Of a stretch of DNA of 64,000 bases, positions 10,033 through 20,537 are shown piece by piece; the first letter of the stretch is position 1; the number at the start of each line of letters is the position of its first letter. Source of the DNA: Adiantum capillus-veneris (Eukaryota; Streptophyta; Polypodiopsida; Polypodiales; Pteridaceae); contig CM043962.1 of assembly GCA_014529385.2 (NCBI GenBank), positions 127,913,470-127,977,469 of the forward strand, written 5' to 3'. The translations under genes were made by a program, and so were the position numbers. Below the pieces are notes generated by a model. That model did not search any database. It had not been told where the DNA came from and saw nothing but the letters and a program-made list of their open reading frames with translations.

Positions 10033-10597
10033 TGCGCTTTTGCCAAGGCAAGAGCCTTCTGAATAGGAACAGGATTAGCTAATTGCTAATCCCCCATAGG
10101 TACGCACAGTTCCATCGCGAAAGATTGCGAGTTTGGAGAGTTTTCTCGCGTGAAAACTCGTCCAATTCACAGGGGAACTATCCCATTGCGTGCGGGAGCC
10201 CTTGGGACACGCGTAGGCGTGTTCGCTCCGCTAAAAACGATCCGAAACAGGGAATTACAGCCTGCTGTGTTTTTCTGCAGGTTTAGGGTTTTGCACCTAA
10301 ATTGCAAGGGAACACCAGGGGAGCCTCGTGAGAGCCTTGGGATGCGTGCACAGGCTTTTGGGCACATGGCAGTGAAAAACAGAGAATTACAGCACGCTGA
10401 ATTTCTGTGACAGCTCACCAGAAAGCTTCCAAATAGTGAGGGAATCCACCCTAGAGAGGTACTTTTGACCTACAGGGTTTTTTGCGTCGTTATGCTATCG
10501 AAATCAGGTCGGAAACTTGCGCTTTCAGCCCTCGCCAGGTTTGGACAGCTTTGTGAAATCTTGTACTAAGTGGTCCGATCGTCTACCTTAAATCGAA
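10033..10597. other. unassigned sequence with a degenerate ~130-bp duplication
   Basis: No gene. Two diverged copies are visible (about 10185-10280 and 10320-10405), each with GCCTTGGGA-CGCGT/GCGTGCA, AAAACAGxGAATTACAGC and a TTTCTG end. The phrase CAGAGAATTTACAGCC also occurs in the LTRs of element B, so this may be LTR-derived. Confidence 0.4.
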
Positions 10598-10765
10598 TAA
10601 AGAAATACCGAAAGGGGCGCCAGTCTTTGGGGCCTACAGGGTGTCTGTCTCGTGTGCGCAGTTCATTCTAGTCGCTGGACGCATCTGTGTTCTCTTTCCT
10701 TTTTCCTTCTCAGTGCTCTGTGTAAAGTTAATAGGTAATTGAAATAGTACCACCCTCTACGTTGT
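10590..10765 (+). repeat. partial T-family LTR segment
   Basis: It contains AATAAAGAAATACCGAAAGG and CCAGTCTTTGGGGCC, the conserved block of family T, in the same orientation as T-b. No matching ends or duplication were found, so this is a fragment. Confidence 0.55.
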
Positions 10766-10792
10766 ACAGGCCGGTTATAACTGCTACTGGCC

Positions 10793-11267
10793 TTTTTCCC
10801 AAGGCTGAAAACGCTGATGTCTGTTGGCCAAAAACGCTAGCTTGCTCTGGATCTGCTTCTTGAGAAAACGTTGGAGAGCCTGAGGATGTTGCCGGTCTGT
10901 TGGGTGCTGTGCCCTCTTTGTGTCTCTGCTTCTTTTGCTTCTATTGGGTGCCCCTTGCCTTTCTCATATAGATGCATAGATCTTGGTCGAGCAGTGCAAG
11001 TACAGCCCCACGATTGGGATTTATCAAAAAGTCGCCCTAATAAAGGGACGTAAGAGGTGTTTCACTTGCACTTGCAAAACTGGATCCCTGTGGTGAAAAA
11101 TGCTCATGCTCTGATGCTAGTGATCGTTAAAAGCATTGAGATATAGTTCTTGATGTAAAATTAAAGGGCGAGTCTATCCCATTTGTATCGGCTTCGGCCA
11201 TTTCCAGATTAATGAAATCCAATCTGTTTGTTTACTCGATCTTCTTACATGAGATAGATGCAAGAAA
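10793..11267. other. LTR-like remnant and unassigned sequence
   Basis: 10800-10870 has AAAACGCTGATG and AAAACGCTAGC phrases like family A LTRs. The rest, to 11267, is unassigned. A poly(A)-signal-like AATAAAGG lies near 11038. No supported gene. Confidence 0.3.
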
Positions 11268-12686
11268 ATGTCAAATTTGTCCGACCTCAGGAAGGAACAA
11301 CAAGACTTTTTGCAAGCTCAAGCTGATTGTTTCTTTGAAGGCTTGTCAGGAGAGTTACCTTCTCAGTGTCTTGAAGATCACACTATTGATTTAATTCCGG
11401 AGGGTCTCATTCAACCCAGTATGTAACCGGCTTGGGCACTCCAAGCGAGAAATCAATAGCAACACACGCTCAAAAACTTCAAAATCACTGAATTTTAATA
11501 GAAAGAGAGCGAGAGAGTCGTCACGGCCCTGCAGAGTTCCGTGCCCAGAGGTATTGGCCCCAAAGACTGGCGCCCCTTTCGGTATATCCTTTTATATTAA
11601 TCTTTGAGCAAAGTACAACTCCCGCGGGTGCTCACTCTCAGACTCTGCGTCCAAATGCTCTGAGAAGCGAGCCCCCTTCGATCACTTATAAACATTACAA
11701 GGGGTGCTAAAAGCAGAGCCCCAAAAGCCTGTAAACTCAAAAGCAGTTGGTCAAAAATCTGCCATAAAAATCTGCAGTGCGAAAAGCAAAATTTCCACAC
11801 AGTCCTGCCAGGTCAGCCTGTCAGCGTGAAAAGCAGAATTTTCGTACGCTGTGCCACGTCAGTCTGTCAACGTGAAAGGAGGAATTTTCATACGTTGTGC
11901 CACGTCAGCCTGTCAGCGCGATTTGCAGCGTCCGTGTAGTCAACCTGCCAACGCATTTTTCATGCGTCCGTACAATCAGCCACGTCATCACTTCTGTCCG
12001 GTCTCACAGGTGGTCATGCCACTTCATCATTTTGTGACATATCCCCCTCTTGAAAGAAATGTAATCGCCCTCGATTACGCGTGCAAAACAGACAGAGGCC
12101 ATAAACCAATCTAGTAGACACCGACTCTAAGTACCGACGCACTAGACACGACACCTTTAGCACTTGCACAAAGACGACAATCACATCACTGCTCATGACA
12201 TCACGGGACATCACATGACAAATCAATCACATAAAAATTCATTCCAAATCTCAGACCATGACTGCAAGCAACGTATTTAGTAACCGCATCTAGATCCATC
12301 CCGGATCTCACTGATGCCGGATTAACTAATCCTTATTGCGATCATGTCTGTAGAGATTTATGAGGCCGAAATGCTGCAGCTTGTAGTCATTTCTTCTTTC
12401 AATTCCTGCACTCAAACAAGTCAAATATGAGAGTAAAAATCAATCATATTCAATTTCGGGAATTCAGTACGGTCAGCAACGTCATCACTTTTGTCCGGTC
12501 ACAAGTGGTCATGCCATGTCATCATTTTGTGACACAGTACCTCACTTTATTGTTCACCAGTGGTGTTGGTTTTAAAGAAAGATGGATCGTGGAGAACGTG
12601 CATTGACTACAGGGTTCTCAATAAAATCATCAAGAATAGGTTTCCAATACCTAGTATCGGTGATATACTGGACATGCTAAAGGGTT
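11268..12686 (+). pseudogene. Ty3/gypsy RT N-terminal fragment (element E), interrupted
   Basis: Two coding pieces, 11268-11421 and 12540-12686, lie either side of T-c. The first encodes a DCFFEGLSGELPS...DHTIDLIPEG stretch, matching the protease-to-RT linker of element B. About 40 residues are missing before GLIQPS. The second encodes CSPVVLV-KKDG-WR-CIDYR-LN and [13 protein letters not shown], the finger domain of reverse transcriptase. The frame stops where T-d begins (12687) and no continuation was found downstream. A fragment only. Confidence 0.9.
11422..12534 (-). mobile_element. T-c: truncated compact family T element
   Basis: TG at 11422 and CA at 12534 with 5-bp duplications CAGTA (11417-11421 and 12535-12539) inside element E. 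The left LTR is 11422-12039 (618 bp). The interior, 12040 to about 12467, has the family polypurine tract and CGATTACGCGTGCAAAACAG. The right LTR keeps only its last ~67 bp, so the PBS and most of that LTR have been deleted. No coding capacity. Confidence 0.9.
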
Positions 12687-13230
12687 TGTAACAAACTTGG
12701 ACACCCTAAGTCTGGAATCTGTCACGACACAAGAGAGATTCACTTTAAAAACTTCACAAATTTAAATCCCAGTACAACTGAGTCGACACGGCCCAACGGA
12801 GTTCCGTGCCCAAGAGAGTGGTCCCAAAGACTGGCGCCCCTTTTGGTATTTCTTTTTGTATTAATAATAGAGCAAAGTACAATTTCCTTGGGCTCTCCTC
12901 TGCTCACCGGCTCGTCAGCACTGAATCTGCCAAGGGGAGCCCTAAGGTCTTATTTAAAGGCCCTTGGCCTTGGAAAAGCAGTTTACATGAAAAGCTTCAG
13001 TTTGAAAGCATTTGGGACCAAAAGCTTGCGCTAAAACAGCCCAACGCAAATCGCGAAATTCCGTACAACCAGCCACGTCAACAACGCAATTCGTGGGCGC
13101 CCGTACACCCGGCCACGTCAGCAGATTCTTTGCAAATATTTTAATGCCTTGTGTCACTTAGGCCTCGTCGGCAGGGTGTCATAAAGCTGGAACAACTTTA
13201 TTAGTTATGCCACGTCATCAGTTTGTGACA
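12687..13230 (-). repeat. T-d: family T LTR inserted in element E
   Basis: A 544-bp LTR, TGTAACAAACTTGG to GTTTGTGACA. It contains CTGGCGCCCCTTTTGGTATT near 12833. The preceding five bases GGGTT are a candidate duplication, but the partner end was not found. Confidence 0.85.
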
Positions 13231-13690
13231 TACCCCCCTCTTTAAAGAATGGTAATCGCCCTTGATTACGCGTGCAAAACAGACAGAGGCCATAAACCAG
13301 TTCAATAGACATTGACTCTAAGTACTGACGCACTAGTCATCACAGATGAAGCACTTGCACAAAGTCGACACAGTTAGTGCATATTCACATCATATCAATT
13401 ATATAAAAATTGATTCCAGATCTAAGACCATGATTCCTTGCAACGTATTTGGCAATCGCACCTAGATCCATCCCGGACCTCATTGATGTCGGATTAGCTA
13501 ATTCTTATTGCTATCATTCTATATAGTATAGATTCTCAAGACCGAAATGCTGCAGTCATTTTGTCTTTCAGTTCCTGCACTCAAACAAAATACATGAGAG
13601 AGTACACATCATTCAGGTTCCAATTCGGGAATTCCCATTTTCAATATTCATAAAGTCATACAATAGAATACTATCGGCATAGCAATAAGG
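13231..13690 (-). mobile_element. T-d interior without a second LTR
   Basis: It starts with the minus-strand polypurine tract (CTTTAAAGAGGGGGGTA) and then follows the T-c interior closely (GATTACGCGTGCAAAACAGA, AGAGGCCATAAACCA, GCTGCAGT...TTCCTGCACTCAAACAA). It ends in unrelated sequence; the second LTR is absent. Confidence 0.7.
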
Positions 13691-13699
13691 GGGGCTCTC

Positions 13700-13786
13700 T
13701 CACCCCTTTAGTAAAAGGAGCCTTGGGCACTAATTGAGCACTCATTCTGAGCATTCACCATCATTCACTTCCGCTGCACATTACAC
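13700..13786 (+). repeat. family A-like LTR terminus
   Basis: GTAAAAGGAGCCTTGGGCAC...GAGCACTC...TTCACTTCCGCTGCACATTACA resembles the last ~90 bp of the A2 LTR (GTAAAAGGAACC..., CTGCACCTTACA). It directly precedes the gag remnant at 13830, so it is likely that element's 5' LTR end. The usual PBS is not recognisable after it. Confidence 0.55.
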
Positions 13787-13829
13787 TAAGATGGTCTAGA
13801 ACTAGAACTGTTTGTGTATGAGACATATA

Positions 13830-14600
13830 AGGCCATTGGACAACCTTGCAGACAAATGGTACAACGAGTTTACAAAGAACCATTTTGAAGATTAAAACTC
13901 ATTGAAGAAGGCATTCTTTAATGCCTTTCGACTTGGTGACCATTTAGAAAAATCTTTGGACGATATTGAAAATTTGGTGCTAGAAACTGGTGTGACCTTC
14001 GCCGAGTTAGTCATTGGGACTAGGGCTCTGGTAGCCAAGCTTCCCCAACCACCTGGAGACTTCATGGTACAAAAATGGGTAGATATGGCTCTCCCCGAGG
14101 CATGGAGCTCGGAGAGTTTGTTGAACCAGACTCTAACTTGGGAGAGTTTATTGCTGCAGCTACACGAACATAGGGAGCTAGAAAACTGTTCAAAGAGCTT
14201 TCTGGTGCTATACCAACCAGTGTCTTTATGTAAGGTGACTAATTGGGTTTTTAAGCACGGAGCTCGAGGTGCTCGAGCTACATTATGCCTTGCAAGTTGC
14301 AAGAAGAAAGGACCTCACTCCACTCACTAAGGCAAGTAAGGTGCCTCTAATAGGCAGTGGTGGAGCAAGTGAGGTGGGAAAAGAGGAGATTAGAGCCCAA
14401 GGAGAGTATAAGGCACAAGTATTGCGCAACACATGTTGGAACTGGCCACCTCCCTTAAGCCTGTCCCCATAGGGCCTATTGCCATTTCTGTGAGAAGAGT
14501 GGACATGAAGATAAAGACTGCTACTATCTCAGGGGGTTCAGGAATCTTCAAAACCTTGTTCACCCTATGCAGCATGGCATAGCCCTCGCTTCTAATATGG
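13830..14600 (+). pseudogene. retrotransposon gag remnant with zinc knuckle (element F)
   Basis: About 13830-13900 encodes an ADKWYNEF/FE...NSLKKAFFNAFR segment typical of the retrotransposon gag domain, continued by a 142-codon frame (13902-14330). Near 14477 a different frame encodes YCHFCEKSGHEDKDCYYLRG, a CCHC zinc knuckle (C-x2-C-x4-H-x4-C) for nucleic-acid binding. At least two frameshifts lie between. The fragment follows an A-like LTR end, which suits gag as the first gene. No pol was found downstream. Confidence 0.75.
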
Positions 14601-15820
14601 TTTCCCCTATGGCCATTCAAGTCATATGCTCTCTCAGCCCACTTTGCACAGCTGCATCCAACCTTAGAACTTCGACAATGTTAACATGGCCCTGACTCCT
14701 GAGGGCTTCTACATTATTGCTGCCCACACCTCAAGTTCGAACGCTTCGGATTCGACAACCTACCTCCCTCTTGACCAGCCAATCGCCTTTCCTCTTATAA
14801 AGATGTGAGTATGTGTCAATCCACCTGATAATTGTCAATTGCGATCCTTAACCCCGACACTCCCTAAGACCCTTCAGTCCACCTCGGACAACCCTCCCAA
14901 ACACTTGAGATGAAGCACTTCCCTGCTATGGCAGCCTACGGGGTCACCATCCAGCCGTTGCTTGAAGAGACCAACCCTTAGGTTAGGCTGGAAAACAACA
15001 AACAAGCACCAAGAAGCGGTCACTTTGGAAGCAGAGAGGTTGAAAATGCCGATATGACAAAATGGGCCATAACACAGGAATAATAGGTACTGTAGGGCTC
15101 GCGCTGGAGAGGACAAATCTCAAGGCTTAACAAAAACACTGATGAAGTAGGCAGGTTCAGGACTGCTGGGAAGCGAACTTACATAGAAGGGGTCACATAG
15201 ATGCCTAAGAAACGATCCAACAATGTCAAGTAGAAATGCAGATGAATGGCTGCAAAAACAGCAGAAGAGAGGTTGCTTGGGCAATAGAGAGGCAGCTGAC
15301 TCAATTCCGAGTAGAAATGCAGATAAATATTGTGAGATCTGGGTGTACAGAGTGGGCTGTAATTTGTCGCTACGTATGTCAAGTGCTACCGATAGATTCG
15401 CATTTAAAAGGCAGTAATACAAGCTATCAGGGTGGGATTGGGTGAAAAACAATGGAAGCAGGACGCAGCTGCAAAAAAAATGAAGATTTGGATGGTTCTT
15501 GGCATGATAAAACAATAGGGTGTGGCGATGGGAGTTAACCAGCAACTTATTGATTTTTTATGGTTGTTGAGTCCGTTTCCAACATTCACGTTTCTTTAAT
15601 CTGCATTGAACCTTGTTCCTGTGCGTGTTTTTTAGGCACTTGACTTGCTTTAACATCTTGATTGCTCAAAAGCACACTTTTTGAATGTATCTCAGAAAGT
15701 AAGCCTCGGTTGAACTGCCATAATTGAAACACCTCGCAAGATTAGTTATCGATTATGACTTACGTATTGCCATCGACGTGTAGAGATTTCAAGTGGGTTT
15801 GTTCTCAATTTCTTTTGCAG
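14600..15820. other. sequence with no supported gene, upstream of host exons
   Basis: Short open frames exist on both strands (15120-15545) but show no recognisable domain and overlap each other. If the kinase exons at 15821 belong to a live gene, this stretch is intron. The 3' end is pyrimidine-rich (TTCTCAATTTCTTTTGCAG, 15801-15820), a good acceptor site. Confidence 0.4.
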
Positions 15821-16116
15821 TGGTCCCATCCTGGCAATGGTGTTAGAGCAAGACAGTGCAGTTGCAAAATGGCGTGAGTTAATTGGACCCACTGATCCAA
15901 AGAAAGCACAAATTGAGCAACCAAATAGGTGTGTGATGCTTATTGCTTTTGAATCACCATTCAAACAGATGACTAGTGCTATTAATTGATAACGTAGATG
16001 ATACAGCATTAGGGCCATATATGGATCTAGTACAACGCAAAATTGTGTTCATGGATCAGATTCTATTGCAGCAGCAAATCGAGAAATTATGATTCTGTTG
16101 GGAGATGTTCAAGCAG
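15821..16116 (+). CDS. nucleoside diphosphate kinase, NME5/NME6-like, two C-terminal exons (partial)
   Basis: Nucleoside diphosphate kinases transfer the gamma-phosphate between nucleotides through a phosphohistidine. Exon 15821-15928 encodes [20 protein letters not shown] then [13 protein letters not shown]; exon 16007-16116 encodes SIRAIYG...[24 protein letters not shown] fits the NDPK signature N-x2-H-[GA]-S-D-[GSA], with the catalytic His present. The 78-bp intron (15929-16006) has GT and CAG ends and phase 2, splitting a Ser codon (AG|C) that restores NS-IRA as in the family. Exon lengths (108 and 110 bp) keep the frame with no stop. The lid and Lys-bearing N-terminal exons are not seen within the preceding kilobase. 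They may lie beyond long, TE-filled introns, or this may be a truncated copy. Family sure; gene versus pseudogene undecided. Confidence 0.82.
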
Positions 16117-16257
16117 GTGCGTTGTTCTTAACGAGATAACTGCACAAAAAGCAAGTTCTTACGTATTCAGATTTTGCACATGACTGTTTTGTGACTGGAC
16201 AAATAGTGAGTTTAGATTGAGATAAGAGTTTGTTATGCAGTTCACCAATATCAATGA
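16117..16257 (+). other. candidate intron and terminal exon of the kinase gene
   Basis: The second exon ends AAGCAG|GTGCGT, a plausible donor. An acceptor TTTGTTATGCAG ends at 16240; joining there gives a few more codons and TGA at 16255-16257. If unspliced, the frame reads on to TAA at 16132-16134 instead. The NME6-type C-terminal tail is variable, so homology does not decide. Confidence 0.35.
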
Positions 16258-16880
16258 CTTCAATCACACTTCTAATTCTAATAAAGGCTCTATTATGCAA
16301 ATACCTAGGAACTTAATAATGCTTTGTGTAAATGATGCATGTCCCATGGCAAAGCAAATGCAAAACATCAAGTTCATTCATTCTTTTTGTAAATTAATAT
16401 ATAACTTCTTGTGTTGAATGACAAATCAAGTGTGGGATCTTATCAGCAGAACTACCACCGTGAGATTTGCGCCCAATAATTGGATGCTTGTACGGAAAGC
16501 CATTTGGAGACAACTTGTTGGTTTTTGTCTTCAAACGTGTTGTTCTATGGCATGTTTTGGAGGATTTACAATGCCTTCAATTTTGATGGCCAAGTGGCAG
16601 AATTAGATCTTGGATCAATCCATAGATTTTTTTGAATTTATGTATTGCATGGTTTAATCTCCAATTGTGTGCAATTCACAATTTGTAACCTCATTACCAA
16701 TTTGAGGAGAGAGCCAAGACCCCTTTCATGTATAAGGTTCCACCAAGAAGCACATACCTTTCGGCATGAGGAAGGAAGGCATACTTCTGTGATTTTTCCA
16801 ACTCATACAATTGCCCAATTATAGCTTGCATTGTAGCATATGTTTTTCAGCCTCACATCTGTACTTTGCTACACCCCAAC
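16258..16880 (+). other. possible 3' flank of the kinase gene; unassigned
   Basis: AT-rich sequence. A 16430-16620 stretch is open over short distances in more than one frame (including a VLFYGMFWRIYNAFNFDG stretch), without a recognised domain. No poly(A) site can be assigned with confidence. Confidence 0.25.
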
Positions 16881-16889
16881 TACCTGTTT

Positions 16890-17115
16890 AACCTTCAAAA
16901 GAGCCCCAAGTACCTATTTAACCACCAAAAGAGGATAACCTCTTACCCTTATGCGATGGATGCCAAGCTCAAGGCAAAGATGTAGTCCTTTCTCCAAAGT
17001 AGCTACTCTGCTTCATTGTTGCTTTGCACTGAAAGCTTCAAACTCCTGTGGGTTACCAAAGTGCCTTGTGGATCCTAAATCACAATGCTTCGTAAAGCTC
17101 CACCATAGTTTTTCC
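16890..17115 (-). pseudogene. decayed RNase H-like retroelement fragment
   Basis: On the minus strand, SNNEAE followed by a stop and then LEKGLHLCLELGI in another frame resembles the NNEAEY...GL-LALELG segment of plant retroelement RNase H domains. Multiple stops and frameshifts make it only a suggestion. Confidence 0.3.
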
Positions 17116-17123
17116 TGTGTGAA

Positions 17124-18322
17124 CGTCACGTGCACATCTAACCCTATGTGCATGTGGACAAGCTACTTCAGGTCTAGGGTTCAGGTCAGCTTAGGAAGTG
17201 TACTGGCACCTATGTGAGCCTTTACGCAAGCCGTGCATGTCCAGGCACTTAGAGTAGTTGCATATCCTCTGGTTGCACACATCATGATCATCAGCATTAT
17301 AGTCCGTAGCCATCGTGAGCATTTTACAGTGCACAAAACCCATTTTCCGTATTTTAGCCATTTTCCACTTATTATTAATAAGTGACTTTGTTGGGAAACT
17401 CGGTAGGGCAAATTGGCTAAGTTAATATATAACGAAACTAGCGCTAGCACTTTCTGGTAGAAGAGGCAGTAGAGTTCTCGCAACTGACAGTGCACCTTCT
17501 CAACAAGAACCGGCAGGAGACTCAGCGTTTTCAGCCACAAGACAACCTGGCGTTTTGGTACTTCCCAGATCAGCCAGCGTTTTCCAGATTCCAGCCCTAG
17601 CGTTAGCAGATCAGAGAATCAGCCCTAGCGTTAGTAGATCGCAGAATCAGCCTGGCGTTTTTGCAAGTTGCAGATCATTCTAGCGTTTTGCAGATTCCCG
17701 GCGACGAGAACATCCATTGCATCAGCGTTTTCAGTTTTCAGCACTTAGACTCCGCAGTAGCAGCCCCAAACCTCGCAGATCTCACTTTCCCGCAGCAGTT
17801 CCTTGCCGCACGATGAGATCAACCAATGTTTACAGTTTCAGCCCGCTGTTCGCAGATTTCAGCATCTGCATTTTCAGCGCATCATCGCGTCGTTGCCATC
17901 GCCATCCTCGCCGACACAGTTGTAGAATTCAACGAATTTGTAAATTTCAGTCCCTAGCGTTTTCAGTTTTCAGCCCGTCTCGTCGCCGTCATCATTGTCG
18001 TCGACATCATCGGCAAGTCCATTGCATTTAGACCATTGTACCAGATTGTGCAATCAATAGCATAGACCTCTCTCGCCATAGAGAGTGGGGCCCTTGGAGG
18101 AGGGTTTGACAACATTCTGGTGTCGTATTCTTCTCTCTCTCTTTCTCTCTCTCAGTCTCAACACCTTCATTCACAGTGTCATTTCACTTTGTTTGTGATC
18201 ATTTGCACTCTCTCACTAAAGGAAGGAAGGCTCTCCCTTCCGTAAGTAAAAGGAACCCTCGAGTACAATTCGGAGCACTCATCTCGAGCAAAGTTCAACA
18301 TTCACTTCCTCTGCACCTTACA
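17124..18322 (+). repeat. A2 5' LTR (family A)
   Basis: About 1199 bp, from [TG changed to CG]TCACGTGCACATC to CTGCACCTTACA. It contains repeated CCTAGCGTTTTCAG/CTGGCGTTTTTGCA motifs at 17535-17960 and a CT-rich run near 18135. The PBS follows at once, which sets the orientation of the whole family. The partner LTR is not in the window. Confidence 0.9.
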
Positions 18323-18323
18323 T

Positions 18324-18335
18324 TGGTATCATAGC
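18324..18335 (+). other. primer-binding site of A2
   Basis: TGGTATCATAGC, matching the initiator tRNA-Met complement TGGTATCAGAGC at 11 of 12 positions, one base after the LTR. Confidence 0.85.
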
Positions 18336-18539
18336 TTTGGCATTGTTTCTGTATCACTCAAGGAAAGAACCACATAAATTGTTTTGCTTGTTGCGGTCGC
18401 ACGTAACCCAAGTCCACTTGGGCGTGTCGATGCCTATTCGTGTTTTTGAAGAGTGACAAGTAACCCAAGAAAGAAGGGCTTGTGCAGCCTCTCCTTGTGT
18501 CTCTTTTCACCGATTGACATCAGACCGTGCACTTAGCGG

Positions 18540-18987
18540 CCGGCCAATCGACGTGAGATGGGAAAAAGCAACCTTGGTGTGAGTGCAAGGCCGCCAAGGG
18601 GTGCGCCGCAGGGAAGAGTAGAGCTCGGGTAAGAGGAAAGCCTTCTCTAACTCAGATTGCAAGGTAAAGAAAGACCTCAAGAACCTCAAGAACTCAAGAA
18701 CCTCAAGGACTCAAGAACCTCAAGAACCCAAGAACCCAAGAACCACAAGACCCCAAGTTCCTCGTGGACTTACCAAGAACTCAGTGTCTGGTCATCACCC
18801 GAAGCGGAATGGATACTTTGCGTGAAGGTGATGAGCATGGAGGTGGCGAAGAAGAATTTTTTCCACCAGGAGGTTTTTCCGACCCTCCCCCTTCCCCATC
18901 TATGCCACGATTTGCACCAAATCCTATGGAGGCTTTGGTTAAGACGATGATAGACATAATGTTACAACAAGAAGTGCAATGTGCCGC
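18540..18987 (+). pseudogene. A2 gag-like gene, 5' part
   Basis: Family A gag-like frame, split by element B at 18987. It begins with the AAGAACCTC repeat array (18665-18760) and needs a frameshift before SGMDTLREGDEHGGGEEEFF-PPGGFSDPP, the block shared with the A1 frame. No clear ATG start is preserved. The gene resumes at 28098 after the target duplication. Role inferred as structural gag. Confidence 0.7.
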
Positions 18988-19040
18988 TGTCACAAAAATA
19001 CGAAAGCGTAAACTGACTTTTAATTGTACTTCAAGAGAAT

Positions 19041-19107
<67 letters not shown>

Positions 19108-20525
19108 ACACTTCATTGGGGACCAGAAGATGGACTGGTCCCCCCCCATAAAGAGATTATCTTTATTACTAAGGGAGAATATTTACAAGCACAAGAAGGG
19201 GGCAATAGCCCGTCCTCTATTCTTTCTTTTCTGCTTTTGACTGAGAGAGTGCGTAAGCTACTCTCTGAATACTGAGAGGATTTTTCCCTCTGCTATAAGA
19301 TTTTGGGAAGCTCTCGAAAACGAGAGTCTATCTTCCACAAAACTCAACGGAAGCTCTCGAAAATGAGAGTCTACCTTCCGCTAGCTGAGTCCCTTTATGC
19401 ATAATCATTCCTGTAACAAAAACAAGGGAGAAACACGCAAAATGCACGCACACATGCTTGTTGTAATTTTCTGCACATAACCTGAAAATATTACCTGAGC
19501 ACTTTCCAAAACCGAAATAGAGACCTTTTCCGCGATGGAATTGCACGAAACTTTGTGTATGCGTAGTGTAGGTAGAGAAGAACTAAATTCTATATGTATT
19601 TTGCTGAAATTCACCTAAAGGAGGTGATTAAGGGCTGAAAACAGAGAATTTACAGCCACCACACTCTACGAAGAGAGTGCCTGCTGCAACTTCTCGCGTT
19701 GAAACTTCATCAAAAGCTGGCTATGGCTATGAGAACCCTTGTTCTAGACAATGGGAGCACGAGGCCACCACATATGTCGCAAGGGGCTGCTCTCAAGCTT
19801 CCATGGAGGGCTCCAATGCGTAGAGCATACTCACAATAGGGGGGATAGGAGCACTGCCAACACTGAAAATGGGGGAGGGGGGGACTCCTAAATAGCCATC
19901 ATGGAGAGGGGGCGCTACATATAGAGAGAGGGTGAGTGAGAGTGAGAGAGAGTTAGTTTGCATTGGTAAGTGTACCACTTGGCACACTTAATAACTTAAA
20001 AACCCTTAAACTTTCACTTTTAAAAGTTCACAAACTATTAATGAAATGTGCAAATTGAACCACAACTGCACACATAGATGCAATCCAATGAACTGTTACC
20101 TGCTCCCCAGCGCAATGTCGTACCAGCACTGCTCTGGCATTACCTGTTCGCAGTCGTCCGGTCATTTGGTCCGGCATAAACAATTTAAAAATACTTTAAC
20201 TAACTTATCCTAAGGTCGTAAAATAATTCATGCCTTAGGGTTATTATTCTAAGGACCCCATCTGATTCCTGTGCTTACACTAGCACACGTAATTTTCTGA
20301 GCCTGAAATCTGAGGCTATTATCTACCCCTTCATTGAAGATCCGATTTCCCAATCACTAGGGCTTCAGGGTATTTTCTGCTAGGGTCTCTCTGAGGTGCT
20401 CTGGCCCAAACATGGGCGCACCTTAGGCCCTAGAACTGCTAGAACTATTCTGATGTGTACACAACTAATTAGATAATTATTTTCTCGTAAATACATTAAT
20501 TATTACAAAGTCTGACATAGTTACA
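18988..20525 (-). repeat. B left LTR (3' LTR) with internal (GA)n
   Basis: 1538 bp, TGTCACAAAAATACG to CATAGTTACA, with a (GA)n tract at 19042-19103 close to its left end. The two LTRs are highly similar, differing mostly in the GA tract and small indels. Short frames inside it occur in both copies and are not genes. Confidence 0.94.
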
Positions 20526-20537
20526 TCCCTCTTGGTT
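20526..20537 (-). other. polypurine tract of B
   Basis: The minus strand reads AACCAAGAGGGA directly before the 3' LTR. The pol stop codon lies immediately upstream in element sense, so there is almost no 3' untranslated spacer. Confidence 0.7.

Noticed and set aside
15120-15545. 141-codon minus-strand frame upstream of the kinase exons
   Set aside because: No recognisable domain and overlapping open frames on the other strand; not supported as a gene.
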